From Ancylomarina longa (GTDB lineage Bacteria > Bacteroidota > Bacteroidia > Bacteroidales > Marinifilaceae), in NCBI RefSeq assembly GCF_003996985.1, contig NZ_RJJX01000003.1, forward strand, positions 24,646-88,645: a DNA stretch of 64,000 bases, read 5' to 3'. Numbering within the stretch: the stretch's first letter is position 1; the number at the start of each line of letters is the position of its first letter. Made by a program: the position numbers and the translations under genes. The notes below the pieces were generated by a model. That model ran no database searches and had not been told where the DNA came from. It saw only the letters and a program-made list of their open reading frames with translations. Of the stretch, positions 53,991-63,437 are shown one piece after another.

Positions 53991-54475
53991 TTTGTTGAGA
54001 TTTTAGTGCTGGCTATCTCGCCAACTATTGCATTACTGAGTTTTTGTAATTCTTGTGGATTAATTTTTAATTGTTTTCCACGAATTCCGGCACTAATATA
54101 GATATACTCCAAATCTATGGCGCTCTGATCTAAAAAGCTGGGATATTGCTTTTTCATCCCTAAGGGGGAGCAACCACCGCGAATATATCCTGTAAGTTCC
54201 TGTATGTTTTTCATGGGAATCATAGCACATTTTTTGTTTCCGCTAATTTGTGCAATGGCTTTCAGATTGAGTTCTGATGCTCCGGGAATACAAGCAACAA
54301 TAACTCCTGTTTTATCGCCGCTTAGGACAAGCGTTTTGTAGATGAAACGAATATGCTGACCAGTTTTTTCGGCTACACGCTCTGCTCCTAACTCAATAGG
54401 ATCAACCTCGTAGTCAATAATCTCATATTCTATTTTTGCCCGATCTAAAATGCGGGCTGCATTTGTTTTTTTCAT
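53984..54475 (-). CDS. ybaK: Cys-tRNA(Pro)/Cys-tRNA(Cys) deacylase YbaK
   Basis: YbaK hydrolyses Cys mischarged onto tRNA-Pro. The 163-residue protein has the family features: the KTNAARIL N-terminus, the conserved KTLV lysine (FIYKTLVLSG), the PGASELNLK segment, and YIRGGCSPLGMKK near 110. The gene overlaps a HAD phosphatase gene by seven bases and probably forms an operon with it. Confidence 0.93.
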   Translation of the reverse strand: MKKTNAARILDRAKIEYEIIDYEVDPIELGAERVAEKTGQHIRFIYKTLVLSGDKTGVIVACIPGASELNLKAIAQISGNKKCAMIPMKNIQELTGYIRGGCSPLGMKKQYPSFLDQSAIDLEYIYISAGIRGKQLKINPQELQKLSNAIVGEIASTKISTKC

Positions 54476-54497
54476 CCTTTCGTTTTTTGGCCGTATG

Positions 54498-54505
54498 CAA
54501 AACTA
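54498..54505 (-). promoter_or_regulatory. Putative -7 box (TAGTTTTG) for ybaK
   Basis: An exact TAnnTTTG match on the minus strand, 22 bases before the ybaK ATG. Confidence 0.35.
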
Positions 54506-54803
54506 TTTTGTTTGCGACTACGGAATTACCAGTTTCCCAGATGATTCTTTGTAATGAGCCGCAAAAGTAGTAAAATTTTTAAAATACAAAATATTTTTGC
54601 TTTCTACCCCATGAAAAGCTTGTAGAAATATTAACGATTTAAAAGGTTTGCGCTGCTTGGATTCTTACTATTAGATTAATTTCTTTTCATTAAAAATAGA
54701 TAAAAAGTAGCCAGCTATTCAGGCTATTATCTTTATTCAGATTGGATTATTTTCTAATTATAGGGAAAAATGAAAAACCTTCTTCTCTTTTAGGATTTTG
54801 TTT

Positions 54804-54811
54804 TAATTTTG
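54804..54811 (+). promoter_or_regulatory. Putative -7 box (TAATTTTG) for the RluA-type gene
   Basis: An exact TAnnTTTG match, 23 bases before the GTG start. No TTG at the expected -33 spacing. Confidence 0.35.
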
Positions 54812-54834
54812 GAATAAATTAATACTCCAAAAAC

Positions 54835-55740
54835 GTGAAAATAATCGAAGCTCACCTTGTACCCGAAGGTATCGGGAATATTCGTCTTCAAGAATACGCA
54901 CCAACTATTTTTACCGGAATCTCCACTCGCCAGGGAATTAAAAAAGCCATTAAAAAAGGAATGATTCATGTTAATGGAGTAGTTGCTTCAACAGGATTAT
55001 GGGTGAAGCCCGGACAAAAGATTGAGCTTTTTGATTTAGAATTACCCCCAAGTAAAATCTATAAACTGCGTCTTGATGTTGTTTATGAGGATGAGAGTAT
55101 TGCAATTATTAATAAGCCCGGAGGTATTTGTGTGAGTGGAAATCAGTTTCGTACGGTTCAAAATGCACTTCCTTTTAATTTAAGACCATCGCTTAGTTCA
55201 AATGCTTTGCCTGTTTTTCGTCCGGCTCATCGTATCGATAGTCCAACATGTGGCTTACTTCTAATTGCGAAAACCGCTGAAGCGATAGCGCATCTGGGAG
55301 ATCAATTTGAGAACAGAACAATAAAGAAACGTTACCGGGCGGTGGTTATTGGTAATCTTCAGGACAAAGGAATAATAGATATGGATATTGACGGTAAAGA
55401 GGCAGTTACTTCTTTCCAATTGGTAAACAAGGTACGTTCTATTCGAAATCAGTTTTTGAGTATGGTGGATTTATTTCCTAATACAGGCCGTACGCATCAA
55501 TTAAGAATTCACATGGCAGCTTTGGGTATGCCTATTCTGGGAGATAAGATGTATGGAACCGAAGGGGAAATTCTTAGGGGAAAAGGTTTATTCCTTTGTG
55601 CTGTCGGTTTACAATTTATTCATCCCCAAAGTAAAAAGGAAATGGATATCTCCATAGATGTTCCCTATAAATTTGGACGCTTTATGAAGATGGAACAACA
55701 GCGTTGGGAAAAATATAATTCCGAATTGATAGATTTATAA
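54835..55740 (+). CDS. RluA-family RNA pseudouridine synthase
   Basis: A 301-residue enzyme that converts uridines in rRNA or tRNA to pseudouridine. It has an N-terminal S4-like domain (GIKKAIKKGMIHVNGV, about 35-55). The catalytic domain carries HRIDSPTCGLLL, whose Asp is the nucleophile, and NTGRTHQLRIH near 220. The start codon is GTG at 54835, the only suitable initiator in frame. Which nucleotide it modifies cannot be told. The S4 part is shorter than in RluD. Confidence 0.92.
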   Translation: MKIIEAHLVPEGIGNIRLQEYAPTIFTGISTRQGIKKAIKKGMIHVNGVVASTGLWVKPGQKIELFDLELPPSKIYKLRLDVVYEDESIAIINKPGGICVSGNQFRTVQNALPFNLRPSLSSNALPVFRPAHRIDSPTCGLLLIAKTAEAIAHLGDQFENRTIKKRYRAVVIGNLQDKGIIDMDIDGKEAVTSFQLVNKVRSIRNQFLSMVDLFPNTGRTHQLRIHMAALGMPILGDKMYGTEGEILRGKGLFLCAVGLQFIHPQSKKEMDISIDVPYKFGRFMKMEQQRWEKYNSELIDL

Positions 55741-55759
55741 ACTGATTTAATGCATACAA

Positions 55760-55796
55760 TAAGCCCATCGAATTGAATTTATCGTTGGGCTTTTCT
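55760..55796 (+). terminator. Terminator after the RluA-type gene
   Basis: AGCCCA pairs with TGGGCT, then one T-T mismatch and CGA with TCG, around a 10-base loop. TTTTCTTTG follows. It lies 20 bases after the stop. Confidence 0.75.
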
Positions 55797-55843
55797 TTGT
55801 TTCGGCATTACTAAAAAATTGTAACTGCTGAGCCGTTTCAATC

Positions 55844-56320
55844 TTATTCGAAAAAAGCTTCGATTCCCGGATAATGAAATTTCTTTTTAGCCATTTCCTG
55901 AGGAAAGATCATGTATTGAACTTCGGCTTCGGAGCACAGCTTGCCTTGGGGATTAAGAATTTCGGCGTGTATGTTTGCAAATTTTTTGTCTTTGGAAATC
56001 AGCTTTGCTCTTACGGTAAGATTTCCCTGATCTGTAAAGGCAGTACCTCTAAATTTTGCATTTAGAGCAGTAGTTACGCCACTGGTTTCGCATTTAATAA
56101 ATACAAGCCAACAGGCAATTTCATCCATAATGGTGGTTTGAATTCCTCCATGCAACACATTTTTAAATCCGGATAAATGTTTTTTTGGATTCCAGTCGGA
56201 GAGGATATAGTCCCCTTCTTCGTAGAATTCCATTTGTAATCCTTGTTCATTGTCACAGGAACAGCCAAAGCAGGTTCCATTTTCGGTGTTATTAAAAGGA
56301 TTGATTATTTTTCTCATCAT
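55844..56320 (-). CDS. PaaI-type hotdog thioesterase
   Basis: A 158-residue hotdog-fold protein. The N-terminal CFGCSCDNEQGLQMEF is the usual opening of this thioesterase group. The catalytic region is NVLHGGIQTTIMDEI, with the HGG and the later Asp. It likely hydrolyses acyl-CoA esters. The precise substrate is unknown. Either of two adjacent Met codons could start it. It is followed by an outer-membrane pair on the same strand upstream. Confidence 0.87.
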   Translation of the reverse strand: MMRKIINPFNNTENGTCFGCSCDNEQGLQMEFYEEGDYILSDWNPKKHLSGFKNVLHGGIQTTIMDEIACWLVFIKCETSGVTTALNAKFRGTAFTDQGNLTVRAKLISKDKKFANIHAEILNPQGKLCSEAEVQYMIFPQEMAKKKFHYPGIEAFFE

Positions 56321-56376
56321 GATTTTCTTTTCAAGTTTCGAATGTAGTAAAGGATATTTAAAATCGAAAATGTCTC

Positions 56377-58410
56377 CTAAATCTTTATCCTTAACTGTAC
56401 TTTAAAATCAGATTTAGTATTACCTGCGACCTTAGTACTGCCCGAACCAATTTTATCAAGATTGGCATATTTTGTCTGGGCAAATCTTGTATACAAGGTT
56501 AAAGATCTGTCAATTTTCAGATTGAGATTGAAATAGAACCTCGAACCTTTTAAATAGTAAGCCGGAATCGAATAAGCATATAGAATGTCATTTTCGTATG
56601 CATATATTCTGGATTGGTAGCTGTCTGTGTCAAATAAGGCATAGCGAACACTTGCTGTCAGCGGGAATTTTAGGGCATGGTAAATTACATCCTGATAGAT
56701 CAGAAAGCCACTTTCTTTAAGAGATTCTTTTTTATATCGGGATATTTCCAGACGATTTCTGATTTCCCAGTGTTCATCTAATTTTGAAGAAAGGTGAATT
56801 CTGTATTGACTTTTATGAATGGGAACAGGTTGTGTGATTATTTCCGAATGATCATTCTCTGGTTTACTTTCTTGTTTGTATCTAAAGTAGATATTTGTAT
56901 TTGGCTTAGGATTGAAATCGATCTCAGAGAAGTACTCATGACCATTTCCAGGTGCATTTGCAGTATATCTTAACCAGGGAAATTCAAACTGATCGTAGTA
57001 AGCTTTCAAATTCCATTTAGGAAAGGGATGAAAATCTATGCCTATGTAGAAACCTTCTTCATTTTGGGTCTTGGATTGTTCGGCAAATGCGTTGGCATAA
57101 AGAGCTTGGTAGTCCTTATCGTATTTACGATAGATCATTTCAAAATTTAACTGAGGATGAATTTCAATATTAGCTCCCTGTAGTATTCCAATGCCACCTG
57201 ATTTGCTTCTGGCGATTTCGCCAAACAAATAGATAGAGCTTATATTTGTTTTATAGGTGAAACTGAAATTGTGATTTTTACTGCCATGAAAAATGTAATA
57301 ATTATATGCTGCATCGTTCGCAAGAATTTCGGGATCGAAGGCAGATTGAATAAAGGAAAAGCCAAGTTCAATACTGGTGAGATCGAGAAGAAAGTAACTG
57401 CCTATTAAATGTTCTTGCAGTATTTTCCGTTTGTTTATTTCATTTCTATTTCGATGATAGCCGGTATTTATAATGCTACTAATAAAGTTTCCTGTGCTAT
57501 CTGTTTGCAGACTTCCATCTCTCTTCTTTTGGGAAATGAAAAGAGCAAATCTGCTATTTTTAATTGGTTGCAAAAGCAAGGAAACACCACGTAGAAATTG
57601 ATTCTCATCGGTAGAATGATAGGGTCTAATTCCCTGAGATTGATAGGCATTTTTGGTAGTGAAGGCTGATTTTTTCCCAGCCAATCCAGACCAGATGCTG
57701 ACTCCTTGTCCAAATTTAACCTGATAGTCGCCCAAATTAATTTGCTGAATGATTCCTTTGGACTTGTACTCCATGGTAGCAGAATAGAAGTCGAAGCCCG
57801 ATTTGTTGTCCTTTGCAAAAAACGCTTCTCCTTTGTCCTTTTCGGCGGTGAATCCCAGCTTTAGGTTTTGACTTTCTAGCTGGTAACGGGTATAGTATTT
57901 CCAGGGATTACCGAGATATCTGGCATTAGAATTAGTAGTGGAGTAGCTATATTCATTTTGGATATTGCGTTCTGTCTTTAGTAATAGGACTTGTCTGGTT
58001 CTGGCTTTCCGATTAAAATTTCCTTTTTCAGGAGATTTGAGAGTAATTAATGCTTCTAGTTTTCGTAATAATTCTGCCGAAAAACCAGCTACCAGTTGAA
58101 GTTCATATATGCTTAAAATTGGACCATTGTTTTCCCGATATTTTAATAGATTTCCAATTTGAGATGGATTAAGAAGATATAATTTTTCCAGATCTTGAGC
58201 GCTTGCAGTATTCAGATTGACTGGATGTGAAATCAAATGCTGAATATCTTCTAACAGTTCGGTGTAGTCTGGATTTTCATCATTTTGTGCAGCAATATTC
58301 TCGATAATACTTTCAATTAAATCATTTTGAGATACTGTATTTTGTGCACTCAGTTGAAAAATACCCGACAAGAAAAAAAGCAATAGGCAGAAGAATGGTA
58401 AGTAGCGCAT
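56377..58410 (-). CDS. Helix-hairpin-helix outer-membrane-type protein of unknown function
   Basis: 677 residues: signal peptide (cleavage after QLSAQ), an acidic linker, then a helix-hairpin-helix/ComEA-like region at about 60-125 (NLNTASAQDLEKLYLL). After it comes a long aromatic beta-strand-rich region to the C-terminus, which ends KVQLRIKI. The second part looks like a large outer-membrane barrel. This HhH-plus-barrel form is a recurrent hypothetical in Bacteroidota. It follows a PorV/PorQ-like gene by nine bases, so the two probably work together at the outer membrane. Function unknown. Confidence 0.75.
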   Translation of the reverse strand: MRYLPFFCLLLFFLSGIFQLSAQNTVSQNDLIESIIENIAAQNDENPDYTELLEDIQHLISHPVNLNTASAQDLEKLYLLNPSQIGNLLKYRENNGPILSIYELQLVAGFSAELLRKLEALITLKSPEKGNFNRKARTRQVLLLKTERNIQNEYSYSTTNSNARYLGNPWKYYTRYQLESQNLKLGFTAEKDKGEAFFAKDNKSGFDFYSATMEYKSKGIIQQINLGDYQVKFGQGVSIWSGLAGKKSAFTTKNAYQSQGIRPYHSTDENQFLRGVSLLLQPIKNSRFALFISQKKRDGSLQTDSTGNFISSIINTGYHRNRNEINKRKILQEHLIGSYFLLDLTSIELGFSFIQSAFDPEILANDAAYNYYIFHGSKNHNFSFTYKTNISSIYLFGEIARSKSGGIGILQGANIEIHPQLNFEMIYRKYDKDYQALYANAFAEQSKTQNEEGFYIGIDFHPFPKWNLKAYYDQFEFPWLRYTANAPGNGHEYFSEIDFNPKPNTNIYFRYKQESKPENDHSEIITQPVPIHKSQYRIHLSSKLDEHWEIRNRLEISRYKKESLKESGFLIYQDVIYHALKFPLTASVRYALFDTDSYQSRIYAYENDILYAYSIPAYYLKGSRFYFNLNLKIDRSLTLYTRFAQTKYANLDKIGSGSTKVAGNTKSDFKVQLRIKI

Positions 58411-58419
58411 AGGTTGATT

Positions 58420-59232
58420 TTAGAATTGGAAACTAAGATCTGCTGAAGGTGTGTAGCCTAAAACGGGATGGCGTGAAAATGCGATGTTTGTTATTAAATG
58501 TTTAAAATGAAAACCAAATCCCATACTGATGGAATTAGGCTGATTAGAAGCTCCGGCACGCAGAAAAATTCTCGGACTGATAGGATATTCTATTCCAGCC
58601 TTTATTCGTAGTTCTGAATCTATATCTTTTTCGATTTCTGAAGTCAGAATGCTGCCATTGCTTAATTTCCACGAAAATCCGAATCTTGCAATGGTGGGGA
58701 TTTTATCATCGTAATCCCAGGTTCTAAATTTTACCTGTCCCGGATTATATAAATGCATGCCAAGATAAAAATCAGGAAAAATTTCTGCTAGTAAACCTAT
58801 TTCAAAGGTGTATCTGGTTTGAGATCCATATTCTCGCTGGAGATCTTTCCTTAATTGGTCGAACTGAAGTCCTACCCAAAAATGTTTGCCTAAAGCTCGT
58901 GAATAGGCAAGACCAATTTTCGATTCTTTATACAAGTCGAAACCAAATTGGGTGTAGTTCATACTGAAAGTCCCGAATTTGCCAGGGATATTAGCACAAA
59001 AGGCTTTGGTGCTCAATTCTTTTATCTCAAATTGATTTTTATAATAGGCTCCAAATGATTTCTGAGTTAGCCGGGCGAGACTGGCTTGATTGTTAAATCC
59101 GCTCCAAATATCAACGATGGCTACAGAGGCTTTTCCCATGGCATCTGATCTGGCGCCAGCTACTCGGTTTTCATTGGTAGCAAATAACTGTAGTGGGGAA
59201 ATTAATAGTAGAAGTAAAAATATTCTGTTCAT
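58420..59232 (-). CDS. PorV/PorQ-like (UPF0164-type) outer-membrane barrel protein
   Basis: 270 residues with a signal peptide (cleavage near LFAT) and a beta-barrel body ending in Phe. The segment GARSDAMGKASVAIVDIWSGFNNQASLA near the N-terminus is the hallmark of the FadL-like PorV/PorQ group. Known members include type IX secretion components, but no other T9SS gene is in this window, so membership of that machine is not shown. It is co-transcribed with the helix-hairpin-helix protein gene. Confidence 0.78.
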   Translation of the reverse strand: MNRIFLLLLLISPLQLFATNENRVAGARSDAMGKASVAIVDIWSGFNNQASLARLTQKSFGAYYKNQFEIKELSTKAFCANIPGKFGTFSMNYTQFGFDLYKESKIGLAYSRALGKHFWVGLQFDQLRKDLQREYGSQTRYTFEIGLLAEIFPDFYLGMHLYNPGQVKFRTWDYDDKIPTIARFGFSWKLSNGSILTSEIEKDIDSELRIKAGIEYPISPRIFLRAGASNQPNSISMGFGFHFKHLITNIAFSRHPVLGYTPSADLSFQF

Positions 59233-59452
59233 CCTGTATTTATTACCTATCCAGATGATTTCACACTACCTATGCTTAAATAAAAATAGTGAATAAATTT
59301 ATGTGCGAATCGTCCGGATATTGAATTTATTAGCAGTATTCGCAGTAGTGTTTATCAGGAAATTTACTTTGTAGCTTCTGCGAGACTGATTATTGTTGTT
59401 GATTTTGATTTTTTAGTAAATTAAAATAAACTTCCGGATGTTAAGTTAAAAT

Positions 59453-59492
59453 AAAAAATCTACATACCATAATAATGGAGTGTAGATTTTTA
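59453..59492 (-). terminator. Terminator of purE
   Basis: AAAAATCTACA (59454-59464) pairs with TGTAGATTTTT (59481-59491) around a 16-base loop. On the minus strand it exits into a T run. It lies about 20 bases after the purE stop. Confidence 0.82.
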
Positions 59493-59512
59493 GTCGTATT
59501 GAATAATGTTTA

Positions 59513-60019
59513 TTAGTTCGTTTTGAAATCGTATTTTAAATTAGATAATTCTTCATTTGCTTTTACAATTTTTGATTTCAGACTTTCCTTAAAGCTTATT
59601 AGAGATTGTTGCAAGGCTTTGTCCCCTACAGCTATAATCTGGCTTGCCAATATCCCTGCATTCATGGCAGCATTAATACCTACAGTTGCAACAGGAATGC
59701 CTGGAGGCATTTGAGCAATACTCAAAAGTGCATCCATCCCGTCGAGGGTAGCATTAATTGGTACGCCAATAACCGGAATGGGGGTCATGGCGGATATTAC
59801 ACCAGGAAGATGGGCTGCCATACCGGCTCCTGCAATCACTACTTTAATTCCTCTATCGTAAGCGCCTTTCGCGAATACTTCTACTTCTTCTGGCGTACGA
59901 TGTGCAGATAAGGCATTGATTTCAAAAGGAACCTTAAGATCGTTTAAAATTTTTGCTGCTTTTTCCATTACGGGAAGATCAGAAGTGCTCCCCATGATAA
60001 TACTAACTTTCGCTTTCAT
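59513..60019 (-). CDS. purE: N5-carboxyaminoimidazole ribonucleotide mutase PurE (class I)
   Basis: PurE moves the carboxyl group from N5-CAIR to give CAIR in de novo purine synthesis. The 168-residue protein has GSTSDLPVM at residue 10, the SAHRTPE motif near 40 and AGMAAHLPGV near 66, all active-site segments of class I PurE. No purK is adjacent. The gene is divergent from hpt. Confidence 0.96.
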   Translation of the reverse strand: MKAKVSIIMGSTSDLPVMEKAAKILNDLKVPFEINALSAHRTPEEVEVFAKGAYDRGIKVVIAGAGMAAHLPGVISAMTPIPVIGVPINATLDGMDALLSIAQMPPGIPVATVGINAAMNAGILASQIIAVGDKALQQSLISFKESLKSKIVKANEELSNLKYDFKTN

Positions 60020-60074
60020 ATGGTTTTATTCGTGGATTTAATAAATAAAATGGTAAAAAATTGTATTTTTGCAG

Positions 60075-60082
60075 CAAATTTA
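60075..60082 (-). promoter_or_regulatory. Putative -7 box (TAAATTTG) for purE
   Basis: An exact TAnnTTTG match on the minus strand, 55 bases before the purE ATG. The opposite strand carries its own exact match (TATTTTTG, 60064-60071) pointing toward hpt, so the two promoters may face away from each other. Confidence 0.3.
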
Positions 60083-60306
60083 GGAATTGTTTTAATTCCA
60101 TCATGTGAACCTGCATTAGGCGCTAATTATTAGCGTAAAATTGATAAAAAAATATGTATGTTACACCTTGGAGTTAAAACATTTTTTATTTCCCGAATTT
60201 AAAGTATGATGAAACAATCAATTGATAATTTAGGATAATTCATGGATTGTATGCTTTTCCATACAATAATCTTAGGGTATTCCACAAATATAAAATAATA
60301 GAATCA

Positions 60307-60846
60307 ATGAAAACTGTAAAACTTCTGGATCGAGAATTTAGAGTGTCAATTCCTGCAGAGAAACTGGACCAGGTAATTGCCCAAATGGCGGAGAAAATGA
60401 ATAAAGATTTAGAAGGGAAAGAACCTTTGTTTATTTGTATCCTAAACGGATCTTTCATGTTTGCTTCTGATTTAATGAAGCAAATTACTGTTGAGAATGC
60501 TCAAATTACTTTTATGAGATTATCCTCTTATGACGGAATGGGTACCACAGGGAAAGTTAAAAAGTTGATGGGATTTACGGAAGATCTAAAAGATCGAACC
60601 GTTGTTTTATTGGAAGATATTGTGGATACAGGTATAACTATCTCCAATACATTGGAACAGATTCAGGATTATAATGCAAAAGAAATAATGGTTGCAACCA
60701 TGCTCTTTAAGCCTAAAGCCTTAATTCGCGATGTGAAAATAAACTATGTGGGAATGGAAATTCCTAATGATTTTATCGTAGGACGTGGATTAGATTATGA
60801 TGGAGTGGGGAGAAATCTTCCGGATATTTACACTGTAATAGACTAG
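60307..60846 (+). CDS. hpt: Hypoxanthine phosphoribosyltransferase
   Basis: Hpt salvages hypoxanthine and guanine with PRPP. From 60307 the protein has 179 residues, the normal size. The PRPP-binding motif is VVLLEDIVDTG near 100. LNGSFMFASDL and the C-terminal DFIVGRGLDYDG match the family. The frame is open for 20 more codons upstream, but that part has no family counterpart. adk follows after five bases, so nucleobase salvage and adenylate conversion are co-transcribed. Confidence 0.95.
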   Translation: MKTVKLLDREFRVSIPAEKLDQVIAQMAEKMNKDLEGKEPLFICILNGSFMFASDLMKQITVENAQITFMRLSSYDGMGTTGKVKKLMGFTEDLKDRTVVLLEDIVDTGITISNTLEQIQDYNAKEIMVATMLFKPKALIRDVKINYVGMEIPNDFIVGRGLDYDGVGRNLPDIYTVID

Positions 60847-60851
60847 AGCAG

Positions 60852-61457
60852 ATGTTGAATATTGTATTGTTTGGACCTCCTGGTTCCGGCAAAGGAACGC
60901 AGTCTGAATTATTGCAGGAAAAGTTTAATTTGGTTCATCTCTCCACCGGTGATGTTTGTCGGGAGGAAATAAAAAAAGCTTCACCAGAAGGTCTGGAAGC
61001 GAAGAGATTGATTGATGGAGGGAATTTTTTCACAGATGAACTGGCCTATCGTATTGTCGAGAAATTTTTGGATTTTCATAAAGATGCGAAAGGTTTTGTG
61101 TACGATGGAATTCCTCGTCATGTTGGGCAAATACCTGTTTTTGCAGAGCTCTTGACCAAACGAAATAGCGCAGTTGATTTGGTAATTGAAATAAAAGTTG
61201 AAAAGGAAGAACTGATTCAACGATTATTAACAAGAGGGGAATCATTGGGTCGTCCTGATGATAGTTGTCGCGAAGTAATTGAGAAAAGACTTCGAATTTA
61301 TTCTGAGGTTACCGCACCAATAGCTGATTCTTATAGAAAGCAAGGTGTATATCAGTCACTTGATGGGATGGGGTCTGTGAAGGAGATTTTAGAACGAATA
61401 TCCCAATTAATTGAAAAGTTATTTGCTGATAAATTGGCAAATATTGAGCTTAAATAG
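60852..61457 (+). CDS. adk: Adenylate kinase
   Basis: Adk balances ATP, ADP and AMP. The 201-residue protein has the P-loop GPPGSGKGT (8-16), HLSTGDVCR for AMP binding, YDGIPRH (family DGFPR with Ile) and a short LID with GRPDD. No zinc-finger cysteines are present in the LID. It is between hpt and obg. Confidence 0.96.
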   Translation: MLNIVLFGPPGSGKGTQSELLQEKFNLVHLSTGDVCREEIKKASPEGLEAKRLIDGGNFFTDELAYRIVEKFLDFHKDAKGFVYDGIPRHVGQIPVFAELLTKRNSAVDLVIEIKVEKEELIQRLLTRGESLGRPDDSCREVIEKRLRIYSEVTAPIADSYRKQGVYQSLDGMGSVKEILERISQLIEKLFADKLANIELK

Positions 61458-61475
61458 CTGTAAATTTAAAGAATT

Positions 61476-62465
61476 ATGTCAGGATCTAATTTTGTTGATT
61501 ACGTAAAAATATTTTGCCGTTCTGGTGCCGGAGGAAATGGATCCACCCATCTTCATCGTGATAAATTGACTATGAAAGGTGGTCCTGATGGAGGAGATGG
61601 CGGTCGTGGAGGTCACATAATTATTCGTGCGAATTCTCAGTTGTGGACACTGATTCATTTAAAATTTAGTCGCCATATTTTCGCAGGTGATGCTGGTTCT
61701 GGTAGTCAAAGTAGAAGTACCGGTTATGATGGAGAAGATGAGGTGATTGAAGTTCCATTGGGAACTGTAGCACGTGATGCGGAAACCGGAGAAGTTATTT
61801 TTGATGTTACCGATGATGGGGAAACGAAAATATTGGTTCAAGGTGGTCGTGGCGGTCAGGGTAACTGGCATTTCCGTTCTTCTACCAATCAAACTCCCCG
61901 TTATGCTCAAACAGGTGGAGAGCGTGTGGAACGAGCCGTTATATTGGAATTGAAAGTTCTTGCTGATGTAGGATTGGTTGGATTCCCAAGTGTTGGGAAA
62001 TCTACTTTATTGTCGGTTGTTTCGGCAGCTAAACCAAAGATAGCAGAATATCATTTTACTACCTTGGTTCCTAACCTTGGGATAGTTGCTTATCGCGACG
62101 ACCGATCATTTATTATGGCCGACATTCCTGGTATTATTGAAGGAGCTCACGAAGGACGTGGTCTGGGATTGCGTTTTTTACGTCATATTGAGCGGAATCC
62201 CGTCTTGCTTTTTATGGTGGCAGCGGATAGTGATGACATACATAAGGAATACCAAGTGCTTTTGAATGAGTTGAAACAGTTTAATCCCGAACTTCTCGAT
62301 AAACAAAGGCTTCTCGCTATTACCAAATCGGATATGCTTGATGAGGAATTAATAACAGAAATCAAACAAGATTTACCGGAAATACCTTATGTTTTTATAT
62401 CTTCCATTGCTCAAAAAGGACTTGCCGAATTAAAGGATATGATTTGGAAAGCTATTAATGAGTAA
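61476..62465 (+). CDS. obg: Obg-family GTPase (ObgE/CgtA)
   Basis: Obg is an essential GTPase involved in 50S ribosome assembly and stress control. The 329-residue protein has the glycine-rich Obg fold (about 1-157, with [12 protein letters not shown]) and the G domain: G1 [10 protein letters not shown]2/G3 region [11 protein letters not shown]4 TKSD. The C-terminal OCT domain found in some family members is missing, as is common in Bacteroidota. Confidence 0.96.
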   Translation: MSGSNFVDYVKIFCRSGAGGNGSTHLHRDKLTMKGGPDGGDGGRGGHIIIRANSQLWTLIHLKFSRHIFAGDAGSGSQSRSTGYDGEDEVIEVPLGTVARDAETGEVIFDVTDDGETKILVQGGRGGQGNWHFRSSTNQTPRYAQTGGERVERAVILELKVLADVGLVGFPSVGKSTLLSVVSAAKPKIAEYHFTTLVPNLGIVAYRDDRSFIMADIPGIIEGAHEGRGLGLRFLRHIERNPVLLFMVAADSDDIHKEYQVLLNELKQFNPELLDKQRLLAITKSDMLDEELITEIKQDLPEIPYVFISSIAQKGLAELKDMIWKAINE

Positions 62466-62478
62466 TATTTGATATACT

Positions 62479-63171
62479 ATGGAAACCCTCATACAAATCG
62501 ACAAGGAATTATTATTGTGGCTTAACAGTTATCATACACACTTCTGGGATGTTGTGATGATGATTTTTACCAGGAAGGAATTCTGGATTCCTTTATATAT
62601 AGTACTTCTCTATCAAATTTATAAATTCAAGGGGAAAGAAGCATTATGGTGGATCATAGGTCTGTTTCTAATGATTTTTTTATGTGACCAAATTTCCACT
62701 CAGCTTTTTAAAAATATTTTCCAACGATTACGTCCCAGCCACGATCCAACTATAAGCAATATGGTACATTTGGTTAGCGGATATAAGGGTGGGAAATATG
62801 GTTTTGTGTCGTCCCATGCTGCCAATACATTTGGCTTTGCAATGCTAACTTCTTTATTGTTTAAAAATCGCTTATATACAATATTTGCGTTTTGTTGGTC
62901 ACTTTTAATTATCTATTCCCGAGTATATTTAGGAGTACATTTTCCTGGTGATGTTCTGGGAGGAATGATTCTCGGTTTAGTTATCGGATATGCCGTTTTT
63001 CGTTTAACCAAATGGTGGGTATCCAAGCGAAGCGTTGACTCAAGAAAATCCAGCAATATTCGTGCGAAACTAAATTATTCGTCAGTATATTTACTGATTG
63101 CTGTAAGTGCTGCGGAGATTCTTACCATTTGTCTTGTAGTTAAAAAATTGATAAAATATGGCATGTTTTAG
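62479..63171 (+). CDS. PAP2-family membrane phosphatase
   Basis: A 230-residue membrane protein with five to six hydrophobic segments. It carries the three PAP2 motifs: KNIFQRLRP (K-x6-RP), VSSHA (PSGH-type) and SRVYLGVHFPGD (SR-x5-H-x3-D). Likely substrates are undecaprenyl pyrophosphate or phosphatidic acid, but the sequence does not decide. The gene follows obg by 13 bases. Confidence 0.9.
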   Translation: METLIQIDKELLLWLNSYHTHFWDVVMMIFTRKEFWIPLYIVLLYQIYKFKGKEALWWIIGLFLMIFLCDQISTQLFKNIFQRLRPSHDPTISNMVHLVSGYKGGKYGFVSSHAANTFGFAMLTSLLFKNRLYTIFAFCWSLLIIYSRVYLGVHFPGDVLGGMILGLVIGYAVFRLTKWWVSKRSVDSRKSSNIRAKLNYSSVYLLIAVSAAEILTICLVVKKLIKYGMF

Positions 63172-63177
63172 ACTTGC

Positions 63178-63372
63178 TTAGGTTATTGAATTATCCTCTT
63201 CTCTCTCCTTATTTAACAGATTAATGTTAAGCGAAAGTTGAATAAAGTAATCGATTTCATAAATCAGTAATTTGGAATCATTACGAATCACAATAATGGT
63301 ATTTCTTGATTTATAATAGAATAAGCGTTCAAGAATATTTTTATAAAGCCCAATTTTAGGGCAATTTAACAA
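63178..63372 (-). CDS. Doubtful short frame between the PAP2 gene and parE
   Basis: 64 codons opening with TTG. An AAGGAG lies 12 bases before it, which is more distant than ideal. The sequence is basic and hydrophobic without a recognised domain. It is convergent with the PAP2 gene and divergent from parE. It might be a real small protein or chance. Confidence 0.25.
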   Translation of the reverse strand: MLNCPKIGLYKNILERLFYYKSRNTIIVIRNDSKLLIYEIDYFIQLSLNINLLNKEREEDNSIT

Positions 63373-63412
63373 GCTGTTGATAAACTCCTTTATAAGAAAT
63401 CGTTCTTTTAGC

Positions 63413-63420
63413 TATATTTG
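63413..63420 (+). promoter_or_regulatory. Putative -7 box (TATATTTG) for parE
   Basis: An exact TAnnTTTG match, 17 bases before the ATG, which would give a very short leader. No TTG is found 19-21 bases upstream. Confidence 0.45.
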
Positions 63421-63437
63421 TAAAAACCTGATTTTAC

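Larger units (their letters stand above)
54476..54834. other. Intergenic region between ybaK and the RluA-type gene
   Basis: 359 bases between divergent genes without a frame of note. A TAGTTTTG box at 54498-54505 (minus) suits ybaK, and TAATTTTG at 54804-54811 (plus) suits the pseudouridine synthase gene. No repeat or RNA was recognised. Confidence 0.5.
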
